Source: Corallococcus caeni
GTDB lineage: Bacteria > Myxococcota > Myxococcia > Myxococcales > Myxococcaceae
Assembly (NCBI RefSeq): GCF_036245865.1
Contig: NZ_BTTW01000001.1
Coordinates: forward strand, 744,001-808,000
Direction of reading: 5' to 3'
Length of the DNA: 64,000 bases
Within the stretch, counting starts at the first letter, position 1; every line of letters begins with the position of its first letter. The notes below the pieces were generated by a model. The model was not told where the DNA came from. It worked only from the letters and a program-made list of their open reading frames with translations, and did no database searches. Positions 1 through 7,929 of the stretch are shown here, piece by piece. The translations under genes were made by a program, and so were the position numbers.

Positions 1-408
1 CCCCTGGGCCGGCGCTCCGGCGGCCGGAGCCGTGGCGGCCGGCGCGGCGGCGGCGGCCGGGGGGCTGTCGAAGCCACGCGAGGAGATGTACTCCTGCATC
101 CACTCGACGGCGTTGATGAGCACCGCGGGCATGTCCGCCGCCAGCTTCGGGTTCTTCTCCGCCTCCTTGAGGTGACGGTTGAAGGCCGTCTTCACGTCCT
201 CGTAGAGGTTCATGTTCAGCTGCGCGCCGTCCTTCGTGTTCGCGAGCAGCTCGGACATCTTCCGAAGCACCGCCTGCAGGGTCCCCGTCGCGGTCTTCGC
301 GGCCGCGTCCAGACCCGAGATGAGGCCGTCGCGCTTCTTGGTCACCTCTTCGGGCGCCGCCGGCGGCATCGTGGCGGGGACTCGCGGATCAGGGTTCGGG
401 GTCGTCAT
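1..408 (-). CDS. Hypothetical protein of the type III secretion cluster (partial, 3' end outside window)
   Basis: The reading frame starts at the ATG at 408, seven nt after AAAGGA, and stays open to the window edge, so 136 codons are seen and the C-terminus is missing. The N-terminus is Pro-rich. Residues about 20-115 look helical and charged, and the visible end is an Ala/Pro-rich tail. I recognise no family. It is transcribed in the same direction as the secretion genes and follows the TPR chaperone gene, so a secreted substrate or accessory protein is possible, but nothing in the sequence proves that. Confidence 0.7.
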   Translation of the reverse strand, partial: MTTPNPDPRVPATMPPAAPEEVTKKRDGLISGLDAAAKTATGTLQAVLRKMSELLANTKDGAQLNMNLYEDVKTAFNRHLKEAEKNPKLAADMPAVLINAVEWMQEYISSRGFDSPPAAAAAPAATAPAAGAPAQG

Positions 409-450
409 TGTGCTGTCCTTTGGGTAGGAGAGAAATGGATGACATGAAAC

Positions 451-456
451 ACCCTA
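451..456 (-). promoter_or_regulatory. Candidate -10 element (TAGGGT) for the partial gene at the left edge
   Basis: On the minus strand TAGGGT lies 42 nt before the ATG at 408. With a 17-nt spacer the -35 position reads TTTAGG, only a partial match to TTGACA. The 122-nt gap to the upstream chaperone gene leaves room for its own promoter. This is inferred from hexamer similarity only. Confidence 0.35.
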
Positions 457-530
457 GCAGAAGATCCGGGGTGCCTAAAAACACCTGAAGGTCCTCAAGC
501 CCCGGAATCCCGAGCCGCGGCGCGCGACCG

Positions 531-1007
531 CTAACGGCGGGTGAGCGCGCTGACCATGGCTCCGGCCTTGCGCACCACGGGATCATCCACCGGCGTCATC
601 GCCGCGGCGCGGCGAAGGTCCTCCAGCGCCTGCGGCTTCTGGCCCATGGCCAGCTTCACCTCGGCGCGGCCCACGTAGACGGCCGGGTCCTGCGGGGCCA
701 GCTTCGCGGCCACGTCGAAGGCGGCGAGCGCCCCCTGTCCGTTGCCCGCGGCCATCTCCACCACGCCCAGCGCCTTGGCGAAGTACACGTCCGTGGGGTT
801 GACGGCGTAGAGCCCCTGGAAGAGCGTGCGCGCCTCCGCCACCCGCCCCTGGTAGAAGAAGAAGTAGGCCGTCTTGGCGATGGCGTAGAGCTCGTCGTTG
901 GAATAGCCGCGCACCTCGCGGAGCGTGGCCTTCCCTTCCGCCCAGCGCTGCAGGAGCGCGGTGAGCTTCGCCTCGTCCTGCGGATCTTCGGGGTCCAGCG
1001 CCGCCAT
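531..1007 (-). CDS. TPR chaperone, SycD/LcrH-like (type III secretion)
   Basis: The 158-residue protein consists of tandem TPR-like helical pairs. An aromatic YFFFYQGR helix lies near residue 50, followed by repeats with the A..G/A..P spacing typical of LcrH/SycD/PcrH class II chaperones. Those chaperones hold translocator proteins in the cytoplasm before export. The length matches the family (about 150-170). It lies 3 nt after the stop of the 160-residue unknown gene and is therefore probably co-transcribed. Its client is not obvious here; the upstream unknown or the partial downstream gene are the nearest candidates. Family assignment is fairly secure; the role as translocator chaperone is inferred. 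Confidence 0.75.
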   Translation of the reverse strand: MAALDPEDPQDEAKLTALLQRWAEGKATLREVRGYSNDELYAIAKTAYFFFYQGRVAEARTLFQGLYAVNPTDVYFAKALGVVEMAAGNGQGALAAFDVAAKLAPQDPAVYVGRAEVKLAMGQKPQALEDLRRAAAMTPVDDPVVRKAGAMVSALTRR

Positions 1008-1010
1008 GCG

Positions 1011-1493
1011 TCAGTAACCCTCGTCCTTCTGCTCTTCCCACATGCGGCGGATGATCTCCTGCGACTCGGCGCTCACCTGGTCCACCAGGCCGAGCATCGC
1101 GGACTCGCGCTGCAGCAGGGCCTTGAGGCGCTCCAGGCGCTCCGGCGGCGCATTCACCTTGGACAGGCCCCGCTCCAGCATGCGGCGCTGCCCGTCGTCC
1201 CCGCGGCCGGCGACGCTGGCCAGGTGGGGCCGGTCGCTGAAGCCCTCCAGGTCCGCGTCGTGCCCACCCGGGTGCGGCGGCAGCGGCAGCCGAAGCTCTT
1301 CCGAGGAATGCGCGGGCCCGATGAAGTCCAGCAGCGCCGCCGACGGCAGCGACGGGTTCTTGATGTTGCCGGCCTTGCGCGCCTTCTTCGCCCGGTCGAG
1401 CTGGGAGGGGTCCACCAGCCGCTCGCGGACACTCCGGGGGCCGCCCCAGGGCCAAAGCGCGGTGCTGGGGGGCTGATTGTTGATTCTGGCCAT
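1011..1493 (-). CDS. Hypothetical protein, type III secretion cluster
   Basis: This 160-residue protein has a Pro/Trp-containing, probably disordered N-terminal half and a charged helical C-terminal third (about residues 105-160, ending WEEQKDEGY). There is no signal peptide or membrane segment. It starts at an ATG without a clear Shine-Dalgarno sequence, and its stop lies 3 nt before the SycD-like chaperone start. The disordered N-terminus and the neighbouring chaperone fit an exported substrate or a chaperone-bound regulator. I recognise no family, so this is context only. Confidence 0.6.
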   Translation of the reverse strand: MARINNQPPSTALWPWGGPRSVRERLVDPSQLDRAKKARKAGNIKNPSLPSAALLDFIGPAHSSEELRLPLPPHPGGHDADLEGFSDRPHLASVAGRGDDGQRRMLERGLSKVNAPPERLERLKALLQRESAMLGLVDQVSAESQEIIRRMWEEQKDEGY

Positions 1494-1540
1494 GGTGGGC
1501 CGACTTCAATACAGGTGGGGGGCCCGCGTCCAGCCCCCCT

Positions 1541-1825
1541 TCAGCGCCCGCCCCCCTGGTGCTCACGCTGGAGCGCGTAGACGAAGTTGAGCACCTCCGC
1601 GACGGCGTCGTAGAGCTCCTCGGGGACCTCCTGGCCCACGTCCACCCGGTACAGGGCGTGCGCCAGGGAGACGTTGCGCATCACCGGGATGCCGTACTGC
1701 CTGGCAATCTCCCGGATCTTCTCCGCCTTGAGGCGCATCCCCTTGGCCACCACGCGCGGGGCGCCGTCCGCCTTGTTGTCGTACTTGATGGCGATGGCGA
1801 TGTCCGCCTCTTCGTCGCTGGCCAT
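1541..1825 (-). CDS. Stand-alone FlhB/SctU C-terminal domain protein (FlhX-like)
   Basis: The 94-residue protein aligns by eye along its whole length with the cytoplasmic C-terminal domain of the SctU encoded just upstream. Shared blocks include KxDGAPRV, RNVSLAHAL versus RNVPLAHAL, and EELYDAVAEVLNFVY. It has no membrane part and no NPxH cleavage site, so it resembles the C-terminal half that remains after FlhB autocleavage. Similar small proteins (FlhX, FlhB2) accompany flagellar systems in some bacteria and can supply the substrate-switch domain. The gene starts 10 nt after the sctU stop and is probably co-translated. It looks like a local duplication of the sctU 3' end. Confidence 0.85.
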   Translation of the reverse strand: MASDEEADIAIAIKYDNKADGAPRVVAKGMRLKAEKIREIARQYGIPVMRNVSLAHALYRVDVGQEVPEELYDAVAEVLNFVYALQREHQGGGR

Positions 1826-1835
1826 GGCCTCCTCC

Positions 1836-2918
1836 TCAGGCGCGCGCCGGGGGCGCCGCGTTCTGCTGTTGCTTCAGCCCGTAGACGAAGTTGAGGACCT
1901 CCGCGACCGCGTCGTAGAGCTCCTCGGGGACCTCCTCGCCCACCTCCACTCGCAACAGCGCGTGCGCCAGCGGCACGTTGCGCAGCAGGGGCACGTCGGC
2001 TTCCCTCGCCAGCGCCTTGATGCGCTCCGCCTTGGCGTCCATGCCCTTCACCAGCACGCGGGGGGCCCCGTCCTTGTTCTGGTCGTACATCAACGCGACA
2101 GCCACGTGGTCCGGGTTGGTGACGATGACGCTCGCGTCCTTCACCGCCTCCATCTGGGCGCCCTCCATGATCTCGTGGTGGAGTTCCTTGCGCTTGGCCT
2201 TGTGGTGCGGGTCGCCTTCGCTCTGCTTGTACTCCTTCTTGACCTCCTCCTTCGTCATCATCATGTCCTTCATGTACGACTTGCGCTGCCACCACACGTC
2301 GAACACGCCGAAGATGACGAAGAGCAGCACGATGCGCGCGCCCACCCGGTAGATGATCTCCCCCAGGATGGCCATGATGCCGTGCGTGTCCTGCCGGACC
2401 GTCTCGATGACCAGGGGCATCGAGTCGCGCACCACGCCGTAGACGACATAGGCGGCGACGGAAATCTTGATGAGGTTCTTGAGCAGTTCGACGAAGGCCT
2501 TCTTCGTGAACATGTTCTTCAAGCCCGCGATGGGGTTGAGCTTGTCGAACTTTGGCATGACCGGGTCGATGGTGAAGAGCGACCCGACCTGCAGGAACTC
2601 CATCAGCCCGCCCATCGCCGCGGCCCCGGCCGCCACCGGAATCGTGAGGACGGCCAGCGACTTCAACGCCATGTAGAGGATCTGCGACATCGCCAGGTCC
2701 AGGCGGTCCGGATGCGCGATGACGTCGAAGGTGAAGAGGAAGAGCGAGGAGATCTCCGCCTCGACCGTGCCCCAGGTGCCCCGGGCGATGCCCAGGCCGG
2801 CGACGAGCACGGCGACGCCCGTCAGGTCCTTGCTCTTCCAGACCTGCCCCTTCTTGCGGGAGTCGTCGAGCTTCTTCTGAGACGGTTCCTCTGTTTTGTC
2901 GCCACTCTCGTCCGACAT
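1836..2918 (-). CDS. sctU: Type III secretion export-apparatus switch protein SctU (FlhB/YscU family)
   Basis: This 360-residue inner-membrane protein has the usual FlhB layout. A basic amphipathic N-terminus (KTEEPSQKKLDDSRKKGQ) is followed by four membrane segments between about residues 32 and 210, a charged linker, and a soluble switch domain from about 250. The autocleavage site reads N268-P269-D270-H271 where nearly all homologues have NPTH. The catalytic Asn-Pro pair is kept, so cleavage may still occur. SctU sits beside the SctR-S-T gate and switches export from early to late substrates. The gene order sctR-S-T-U is conserved here, and the next gene repeats its C-terminal domain. Confidence 0.95.
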   Translation of the reverse strand: MSDESGDKTEEPSQKKLDDSRKKGQVWKSKDLTGVAVLVAGLGIARGTWGTVEAEISSLFLFTFDVIAHPDRLDLAMSQILYMALKSLAVLTIPVAAGAAAMGGLMEFLQVGSLFTIDPVMPKFDKLNPIAGLKNMFTKKAFVELLKNLIKISVAAYVVYGVVRDSMPLVIETVRQDTHGIMAILGEIIYRVGARIVLLFVIFGVFDVWWQRKSYMKDMMMTKEEVKKEYKQSEGDPHHKAKRKELHHEIMEGAQMEAVKDASVIVTNPDHVAVALMYDQNKDGAPRVLVKGMDAKAERIKALAREADVPLLRNVPLAHALLRVEVGEEVPEELYDAVAEVLNFVYGLKQQQNAAPPARA

Positions 2919-2937
2919 GGTGCGGTCCCGGGAGTCC

Positions 2938-3756
2938 TCAGCCCAGCAGCTGGATGGCCTGCCGCACCATGCGCAGCATGGAGACCATTTCGCCCTGCAT
3001 GCGGCCGATGATGACGTGGATGGAGACGAAGATGATGAGCACGCTCATCAGCGGTTTGAGCGACATCGCGATGAAGAAGACCTGGATCTGCGGGGCCACG
3101 CGGTTGATGGCGCCCATGGCCAGGTCGGTGGCGAAGGCGGCCACCATGCCGGGCCCCGCCAGCGCCAGGCTGATCTTCAGCAGGTTCGCGAAGGAGCGGA
3201 TCATCAGGTCGAAGAAGGGCCACACGCCACGGCTGAAGTGCGGGAAGCCCTCCAGCGGCACCACGGCCAGGCTTTCCGCGAGCGCCTGGATGATGATGTG
3301 GTGTCCGTCCAGCGACAGGAACAGCACCACGCACAGCTGCACCTTGAGGCTGGAGAAGAGCGACACCTGCTGCCCCAGCTGCGGCACGTAGAGCTGGGCG
3401 TTGTTGCTGCCCGCCATGGTGTCCATCAAGTTGCCCGCGACACGGGCCGCGTCGAAGACGATGTTGACGATGTACGACAGCGACAGCCCGATGAAGACCT
3501 CCTTGAGCAGCAGCCCGATATAGGGGAGCGCGCTCAGGGGAATCTTGTCCATCCGGTCCGCGACGGACGGGAACAACACCACGGACACCATCAGGCCCAG
3601 GCCCAGCTTCATCTCCGAGGGAACGACCTCGCCGCCCAGGAACGGGCTGAAGATGAGGATGGGCATCACGCGGCACATGATGAGCGCCACCGTGAAGATG
3701 GTGACCGACAGGTTGACCCGAGCACCCAGCTCGGCCATCGCTTCGCCGATGTTCAT
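2938..3756 (-). CDS. sctT: Type III secretion export-gate protein SctT (FliR/YscT family)
   Basis: I place the start at the ATG at 3756, which overlaps the sctS stop as ATGA, giving 272 residues. The longer open frame would run 69 nt into sctS and has no support. The protein has about six hydrophobic segments beginning near residue 16 (TIFTVALIMCRVMPILIFSP) and the FliR-type LGGEVVPSEMKLGLG block. SctT combines with SctR and SctS in the helical export gate of the inner membrane. The overlap implies translational coupling with sctS. Confidence 0.95.
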   Translation of the reverse strand: MNIGEAMAELGARVNLSVTIFTVALIMCRVMPILIFSPFLGGEVVPSEMKLGLGLMVSVVLFPSVADRMDKIPLSALPYIGLLLKEVFIGLSLSYIVNIVFDAARVAGNLMDTMAGSNNAQLYVPQLGQQVSLFSSLKVQLCVVLFLSLDGHHIIIQALAESLAVVPLEGFPHFSRGVWPFFDLMIRSFANLLKISLALAGPGMVAAFATDLAMGAINRVAPQIQVFFIAMSLKPLMSVLIIFVSIHVIIGRMQGEMVSMLRMVRQAIQLLG

Positions 3757-4019
3757 CTGCCGATGAGCGCCGGGAAGCGGTCGAAGACGTGGAAGGTGAA
3801 GCGCAGCAGCTGTCCGCCAATCCACGGGCCCGTCATGGCCAGCACGCCGAAGACGAGGACGACCTTGGGGGCGAACGTGAGCGTCTGCTCCTGGATCTGC
3901 GTGGTGGCCTGGAACAGGGCGATGATGAAGCCCACCAGGAGGCTCATGAGCACCGGCGGCGCGGAGACCACGAGCACCAGGAACAGCGCCTCCTGGGTGA
4001 TGAACGTGAGCTGATTCAT
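3753..4019 (-). CDS. sctS: Type III secretion export-gate protein SctS (FliQ/YscS family)
   Basis: The 88-residue protein is two hydrophobic hairpin segments with the FliQ hallmarks PPVLMSLLVGFIIALFQATT and QEQTLTFAPK. It starts at the ATG at 4019, twelve nt after AAGGAG, and its stop overlaps the sctT start by 4 nt. Length and motifs match the family. It forms part of the SctRST export gate. Confidence 0.95.
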   Translation of the reverse strand: MNQLTFITQEALFLVLVVSAPPVLMSLLVGFIIALFQATTQIQEQTLTFAPKVVLVFGVLAMTGPWIGGQLLRFTFHVFDRFPALIGR

Positions 4020-4035
4020 GGGAGTACGGGGCTCC

Positions 4036-4863
4036 TTACAGGTAGCCGATGACCAGGCCCTTGGCGATGAGGTACCAGCCGTCCACGAGCACGAACAACA
4101 GCAGCTTGAAGGGCATGGAGATGGTCGTGGGCGACAGCATGTGCATGCCCAGCGCCAGCAGGATGTTGGCCACCACCATGTCGATGACGATGAAAGGTAC
4201 GAAGAGCAGGAAGCCGATCTGGAAGGCCTCCTTCAGTTCGGACACGACGAAGGCCGGCACGATGACCATGAAGTCGTTCGGGCCGATGTCCTTGCGGTCC
4301 TCCTCCTTCCGCATCTTCTTCGCCAGGCTGTAGAAGAGCGTGCGGTCCTTGTTGGTGACCTTCTTCATCAGGAAGTCGCGCAACGGCTCCTTGGACTTGT
4401 CCGCGGCCGTCAGCATCGTGCCCACCGTCTCCGAGGAGAAGACGGACGTGCCCCGGTTGATGATGTCCATGCCGGTCGCCCGGTACATGTCCTGACCCAC
4501 GGGGGCCATGATGTAGACGGTGAGGATGATGGCCAGGCCGGTGATGACCTGCGTGGGGGGAATCTGCTGGGTGCCCAGCGCCGAGCGGACGATGGAGAGC
4601 ACCACGGAGATCTTCACGAAGCTGGTCACCATCATCAGCGCGAACGGGACCAGGGACATGGCCGCGAGCGCGAGGATGAGGATGAGCGGCTTGGAGGTGA
4701 ACGAGTCGGTGGCCGCCGCCTCCTTCACCAGTGAATCCGGCAGTGCGTCCCCGCCCTTCTTCGCCGCGGACGCGACGAAGGGGTGCAGGGACACGAGGGC
4801 CGCGAAGAGCCAGGGCGGAGCGCGGAACAACAGCGGACGGGCGGCGGGAGACGAACGGTTCAC
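4036..4863 (-). CDS. sctR: Type III secretion export-gate protein SctR (FliP/YscR family)
   Basis: I choose the GTG at 4863, eight nt after GAAGG and just past the stop of the fliO-like gene, giving 275 residues with a short basic N-terminus and a hydrophobic signal ending near VASA. An ATG at 4902 in the same frame would overlap the upstream gene by 29 nt. FliP hallmarks include the SFVKISVVLSIVRSALGTQQ block and a C-terminal pair of membrane segments after FQIGFLLFVPFIVIDMVVAN. SctR is the core of the export gate. A cleavable N-terminal signal is typical of flagellar FliP and rarer in other SctR proteins. Confidence 0.95.
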   Translation of the reverse strand: MNRSSPAARPLLFRAPPWLFAALVSLHPFVASAAKKGGDALPDSLVKEAAATDSFTSKPLILILALAAMSLVPFALMMVTSFVKISVVLSIVRSALGTQQIPPTQVITGLAIILTVYIMAPVGQDMYRATGMDIINRGTSVFSSETVGTMLTAADKSKEPLRDFLMKKVTNKDRTLFYSLAKKMRKEEDRKDIGPNDFMVIVPAFVVSELKEAFQIGFLLFVPFIVIDMVVANILLALGMHMLSPTTISMPFKLLLFVLVDGWYLIAKGLVIGYL

Positions 4864-4873
4864 GGGACGGCCT

Positions 4874-5527
4874 TCAGACGCCCGGCGGCGGCGTGGTGCC
4901 ACCGGTCCGGCGGGAGAGGAGCTTCTGGAGGAAAGGACTCAGGGAGACCGGCGACGACGGCGGACGCGCGGCTCGGATGCGCTCCACGGCGTCACGGTCC
5001 AGCTTCGAAACCAGTTGCACGCCACCCTCGCCGCCACCCACCAGCAGGTACTCGTCCGCGGCCTTCAGGACGAAGAGCGTGCGCCGTTGATCCAACGGGA
5101 TGCGCTCCATCACCGACACGACCGCCGCCTTGCCCATGGGCACGCCCTGCAACCCCATCAGCCTGCGCAGGCCCACGTTGAGCGTGAGGTAGATGGCCGC
5201 GAGCACCGCGCCCAGCAGCGCCACCGTGCGCACCACCACCCAGCCCAGGCTCTCCTGCTCCTCGAGGGGGTCCGGCTCACCGACGCCCAGCTCGCGGTCC
5301 AGTTCGTCCGCGTGGCGCTTCGCGCGGGTCGCGCCATCGCTGGCGGCGGGAGCCACCGCGGGAGCCGCTTGCTTCACGGCTTCGGGCGCGGCCGCCTCCG
5401 GGGCCGGCGCCGCGACGGAGGCATCCGGCGTGGAGGCCGCGGGCGCCTGCGCCAGGACGGCGGGCGACGCGAAGAGGAGCGCGGCGCCGAGCAACAGGCG
5501 CGAGGAGGAGAGACCGAGGACCGCCAT
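4874..5527 (-). CDS. FliO-like protein in a type III secretion cluster
   Basis: The 217-residue protein has a signal-like N-terminus (about 1-27), an Ala/Pro/Glu-rich periplasmic stretch, one membrane segment (about residues 94-116, VVRTVALLGAVLAAIYL), and a small cytoplasmic domain. That domain reads VMERIPLDQRRTLFVLKAAD, then YLLVGGGEGGVQLVSKLD, the signature block of FliO. FliO is a flagellar assembly factor that helps FliP oligomerise. It lies directly before sctR (the fliP homologue), as fliO does in flagellar operons. Most non-flagellar systems lack it. Assignment is by motif and position; weak overall conservation is normal for FliO. Confidence 0.8.
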   Translation of the reverse strand: MAVLGLSSSRLLLGAALLFASPAVLAQAPAASTPDASVAAPAPEAAAPEAVKQAAPAVAPAASDGATRAKRHADELDRELGVGEPDPLEEQESLGWVVVRTVALLGAVLAAIYLTLNVGLRRLMGLQGVPMGKAAVVSVMERIPLDQRRTLFVLKAADEYLLVGGGEGGVQLVSKLDRDAVERIRAARPPSSPVSLSPFLQKLLSRRTGGTTPPPGV

Positions 5528-5629
5528 GGATGGGCGCGAGCCTAGTTCACCCGAGTCAGGACCGCCACGGGCCCGGGCACGAGCACGCCTCCCTGCCCGC
5601 CTGCCCTCTGACGCACGGGCACAGGCGCT

Positions 5630-6979
5630 TCAGCTCAGGTGGATGATGCGCACACCGAGCTGGCCCTCCAGCTCCACGAGCTCGCCCCGAGCCACGACCT
5701 TGCCGTTCACCGACAGGTCCACGGGCTCCCCTGCCCCACGGCGCAGGTCGATGACCTGGCCCGTGCGCAGGCCCACCACCTGTTCGGCCGTGATGGGCAC
5801 GCGCGCCAGCTCCACCGCCACCTGCAGGGGCAGGTCGCTGAGCAGATCGCTTCCGTCCTTGTCGTCCAATGCCGCCCCTTCGAGTTCCGGAGGAACGCCC
5901 AGCTCCGGGTTGGTGAAGTCCTCGTTCTCTTCCGACCCGCCGGACTCCCCACCCTGGGGGTTGCCCGGCTCGCCGGGGATGATGTCCGTGATGCGCGCCC
6001 GGTAGCGGCCGTTCTCCACGAACACGTCCGCCGCGAAGTGGCCGGTGCGCCCCAGGCCCAGCCGCAGCTGCGCCGTGCCGGCCTCGCCCCTGTCCGGCCG
6101 CGCCGACAGCAGGTCCAGGAGCAGCACGTCCTTGATGCGCAGCGACGCCAGGTCCTGGGCGGACAGCTCCGCCACGCCAATCTCCGCGCGCAGCCAGTCG
6201 CGCAGCGCGGACAGGCGCCGCCCGTTGGCCTTCATGTCCTGCCGGCGCTGGTCGCGCCGCTGGGCGCTCTCCACCGCGGGCTCGGCGGCCTCCAGCACCG
6301 CCGACGGCACCACCAGCCGCACGATGCCGCGGTGCGTGCCCAGCACCGCGTTCAGGTGCACCGCCAGCATCGGGCCGTCCTCGCCCAGGCGCGCGGAGAC
6401 CTCGTCCACGCCGCGCGCGACGCCGTCCAGCCGGGGCCGGGGGACGCCGGGCTGCAGCCCGGGCACCAGCTCCTTCAGGGCCTCCAGGACGACGTAGCCC
6501 ATCACGCCCTCCTCGATGTCCGTCAGGGGCCGCAGGCCCACCGTCTCACCGGCGCCGCCCAGCAGCAGGTCCACCGCCGAGTGCGCCAGCGACAGCTCGA
6601 TTTCGAGGATGACCCGGCCCTTGAGCGCGCCAGGGGCCAGCACCGCCAGGAAGGACGGGTCGCCCAGGAAGCGGCGCAGCTCCGTCATGGGGCGCGCCTG
6701 GGCGGACTCCACCGACAGGCGCACGTCCACGTCGAACAGGGCCTTGAGGCGCGCGCAGACTGTCTCCAGCGTGCCCGCGTTGGGCGTGAGCCAGCGCAGC
6801 CGCTCCGCCAGCTGGCCCTGCGTGCGCGACACCTTCTCCAGGTGGGAGAAGGCGAACGGCCGCCACGGCATGACCGGCGCGGGAGCCTGCGCGGGCTTCG
6901 GGGGCGGTCCCAGCTTCCGGGTGTCGACCAACATGGTGCGCTCGAAGACTCCGGGCTCGTCGTCCGGCTCCAGGCTCAT
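5630..6979 (-). CDS. sctQ: Type III secretion cytoplasmic-ring protein SctQ (YscQ/FliN-FliM SpoA family)
   Basis: The 449-residue protein ends in a SpoA (surface presentation of antigens) domain, about residues 375-449, with LPLQVAVELARVPITAEQV and the terminal GQLGVRIIHLS. The middle region resembles the SctQ/FliM-like fold, and an acidic linker (about 335-370) precedes the last domain. SctQ builds the sorting platform below the export gate together with SctK, SctL and SctN. The start at 6979 overlaps the stop of the preceding gene as ATGA. An internal start producing a free SpoA fragment, known for other SctQ proteins, was not identified. Confidence 0.9.
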   Translation of the reverse strand: MSLEPDDEPGVFERTMLVDTRKLGPPPKPAQAPAPVMPWRPFAFSHLEKVSRTQGQLAERLRWLTPNAGTLETVCARLKALFDVDVRLSVESAQARPMTELRRFLGDPSFLAVLAPGALKGRVILEIELSLAHSAVDLLLGGAGETVGLRPLTDIEEGVMGYVVLEALKELVPGLQPGVPRPRLDGVARGVDEVSARLGEDGPMLAVHLNAVLGTHRGIVRLVVPSAVLEAAEPAVESAQRRDQRRQDMKANGRRLSALRDWLRAEIGVAELSAQDLASLRIKDVLLLDLLSARPDRGEAGTAQLRLGLGRTGHFAADVFVENGRYRARITDIIPGEPGNPQGGESGGSEENEDFTNPELGVPPELEGAALDDKDGSDLLSDLPLQVAVELARVPITAEQVVGLRTGQVIDLRRGAGEPVDLSVNGKVVARGELVELEGQLGVRIIHLS

Positions 6980-7893
6980 GTCTTCGCCTCGAACCTCAGA
7001 TTTTCAAGCGCCAGTCCCCGGCCGCCCAGGGCGCTGCGCAGGCCGTCGCTCTGCTCCTCCAGCATCTTCAGCGTGTCGCGGTCGTTGCCGCTGAAGACGG
7101 CGGAGATCTTGCCGTTCTTCGCGCTGACCTTGATGGACAGGCCGTTGAGCACGTCGCCGCGCAGGTCGATCTGGAACTCCGCGTTGCCCGCGGCGTTGGT
7201 GCCCACGCGCACGCGCTCGACGATCTTCTGGGCGATCTCGTTCGCCATGGCGCGCAGCCGCTCGGAGCCCGCCGTGTCCTTGGGCTTGGCCACCGGCACC
7301 GGCGCCATCAGCGCGGGGTTGAAGCGGAAGCCCGCGGCGGCGGCCATCTGCCCGCCCTTGTCGTCCTTCTCCTTGCCGGCTCCGCCGCCCGCGCCCTTGC
7401 CACCTCCGGCGTTGACGTCGATCTTCAGCTCGCCCTTCTCCTGGCTCAGCCGGCCGGCCTGTCCCTCGGCCTTGGTCATGTCGCCCTCGCGGACGTCCGT
7501 GGAGCGCTTCTCCTCCACGACCTCTGACTTGCGGGCCTCCCCGCCCTTGGACAGGTTCTGCGTCTGGGCGCTGCGCTGGGACTGCTGCGACTGCTGGGCG
7601 CCCTGGGTGGTCTCCCCGGGCTTCGCGAAGGGGGTCTCCTTCTGGGCCAGCTTCTCGTCGAACGTCTTGCCCTGGCCCTGCGCGAGGCGCGCCAGCACCT
7701 GCTTGCCCAGGGGCTGCTTCAGCTCCTGCGCCTGCTTGGGCTGGGCCTGTTCCGCCTGCCCCTGTTGGACCAGCTTGGAGAAGACGGAGTCGCCCTGCAG
7801 GCGCTTCTGGGTCTTCGCCTCCGCGAGCTTGCGCTCCTGGATCATCCGCTCCGCCAAGCGCGCGGCATCGCGATCGTCATCAACTCGGCTCAT
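6976..7893 (-). CDS. FliK/SctP-like substrate-length control protein
   Basis: The 305-residue protein has a charged Gln/Lys/Glu-rich, probably disordered N-terminal two thirds. A compact C-terminal domain of about 90 residues contains FQIDLRGDVLNGLSIKVSAK, then SGNDRDTLKMLEEQ and LRSALGGRGLALENLRFE. That pattern matches the hook-length control (Flg_hook) domain of FliK, shared by SctP needle-length regulators. Its place between sctO and sctQ is where sctP/fliK often lies. It would be exported as a ruler and would interact with the SctU switch domain. Assignment rests on the C-terminal pattern and context. Confidence 0.8.
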   Translation of the reverse strand: MSRVDDDRDAARLAERMIQERKLAEAKTQKRLQGDSVFSKLVQQGQAEQAQPKQAQELKQPLGKQVLARLAQGQGKTFDEKLAQKETPFAKPGETTQGAQQSQQSQRSAQTQNLSKGGEARKSEVVEEKRSTDVREGDMTKAEGQAGRLSQEKGELKIDVNAGGGKGAGGGAGKEKDDKGGQMAAAAGFRFNPALMAPVPVAKPKDTAGSERLRAMANEIAQKIVERVRVGTNAAGNAEFQIDLRGDVLNGLSIKVSAKNGKISAVFSGNDRDTLKMLEEQSDGLRSALGGRGLALENLRFEAKT

Positions 7894-7929
7894 GGCGTCT
7901 CTCCAGACTCGGCGGAAGGCGGCGGGAGG

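Noticed and set aside
4864-4902. Upstream ATG start for sctR
   Set aside because: It would add 13 Arg-rich residues, overlap the fliO-like gene by 29 nt and spoil the signal peptide. The GTG at 4863 has a better ribosome site.
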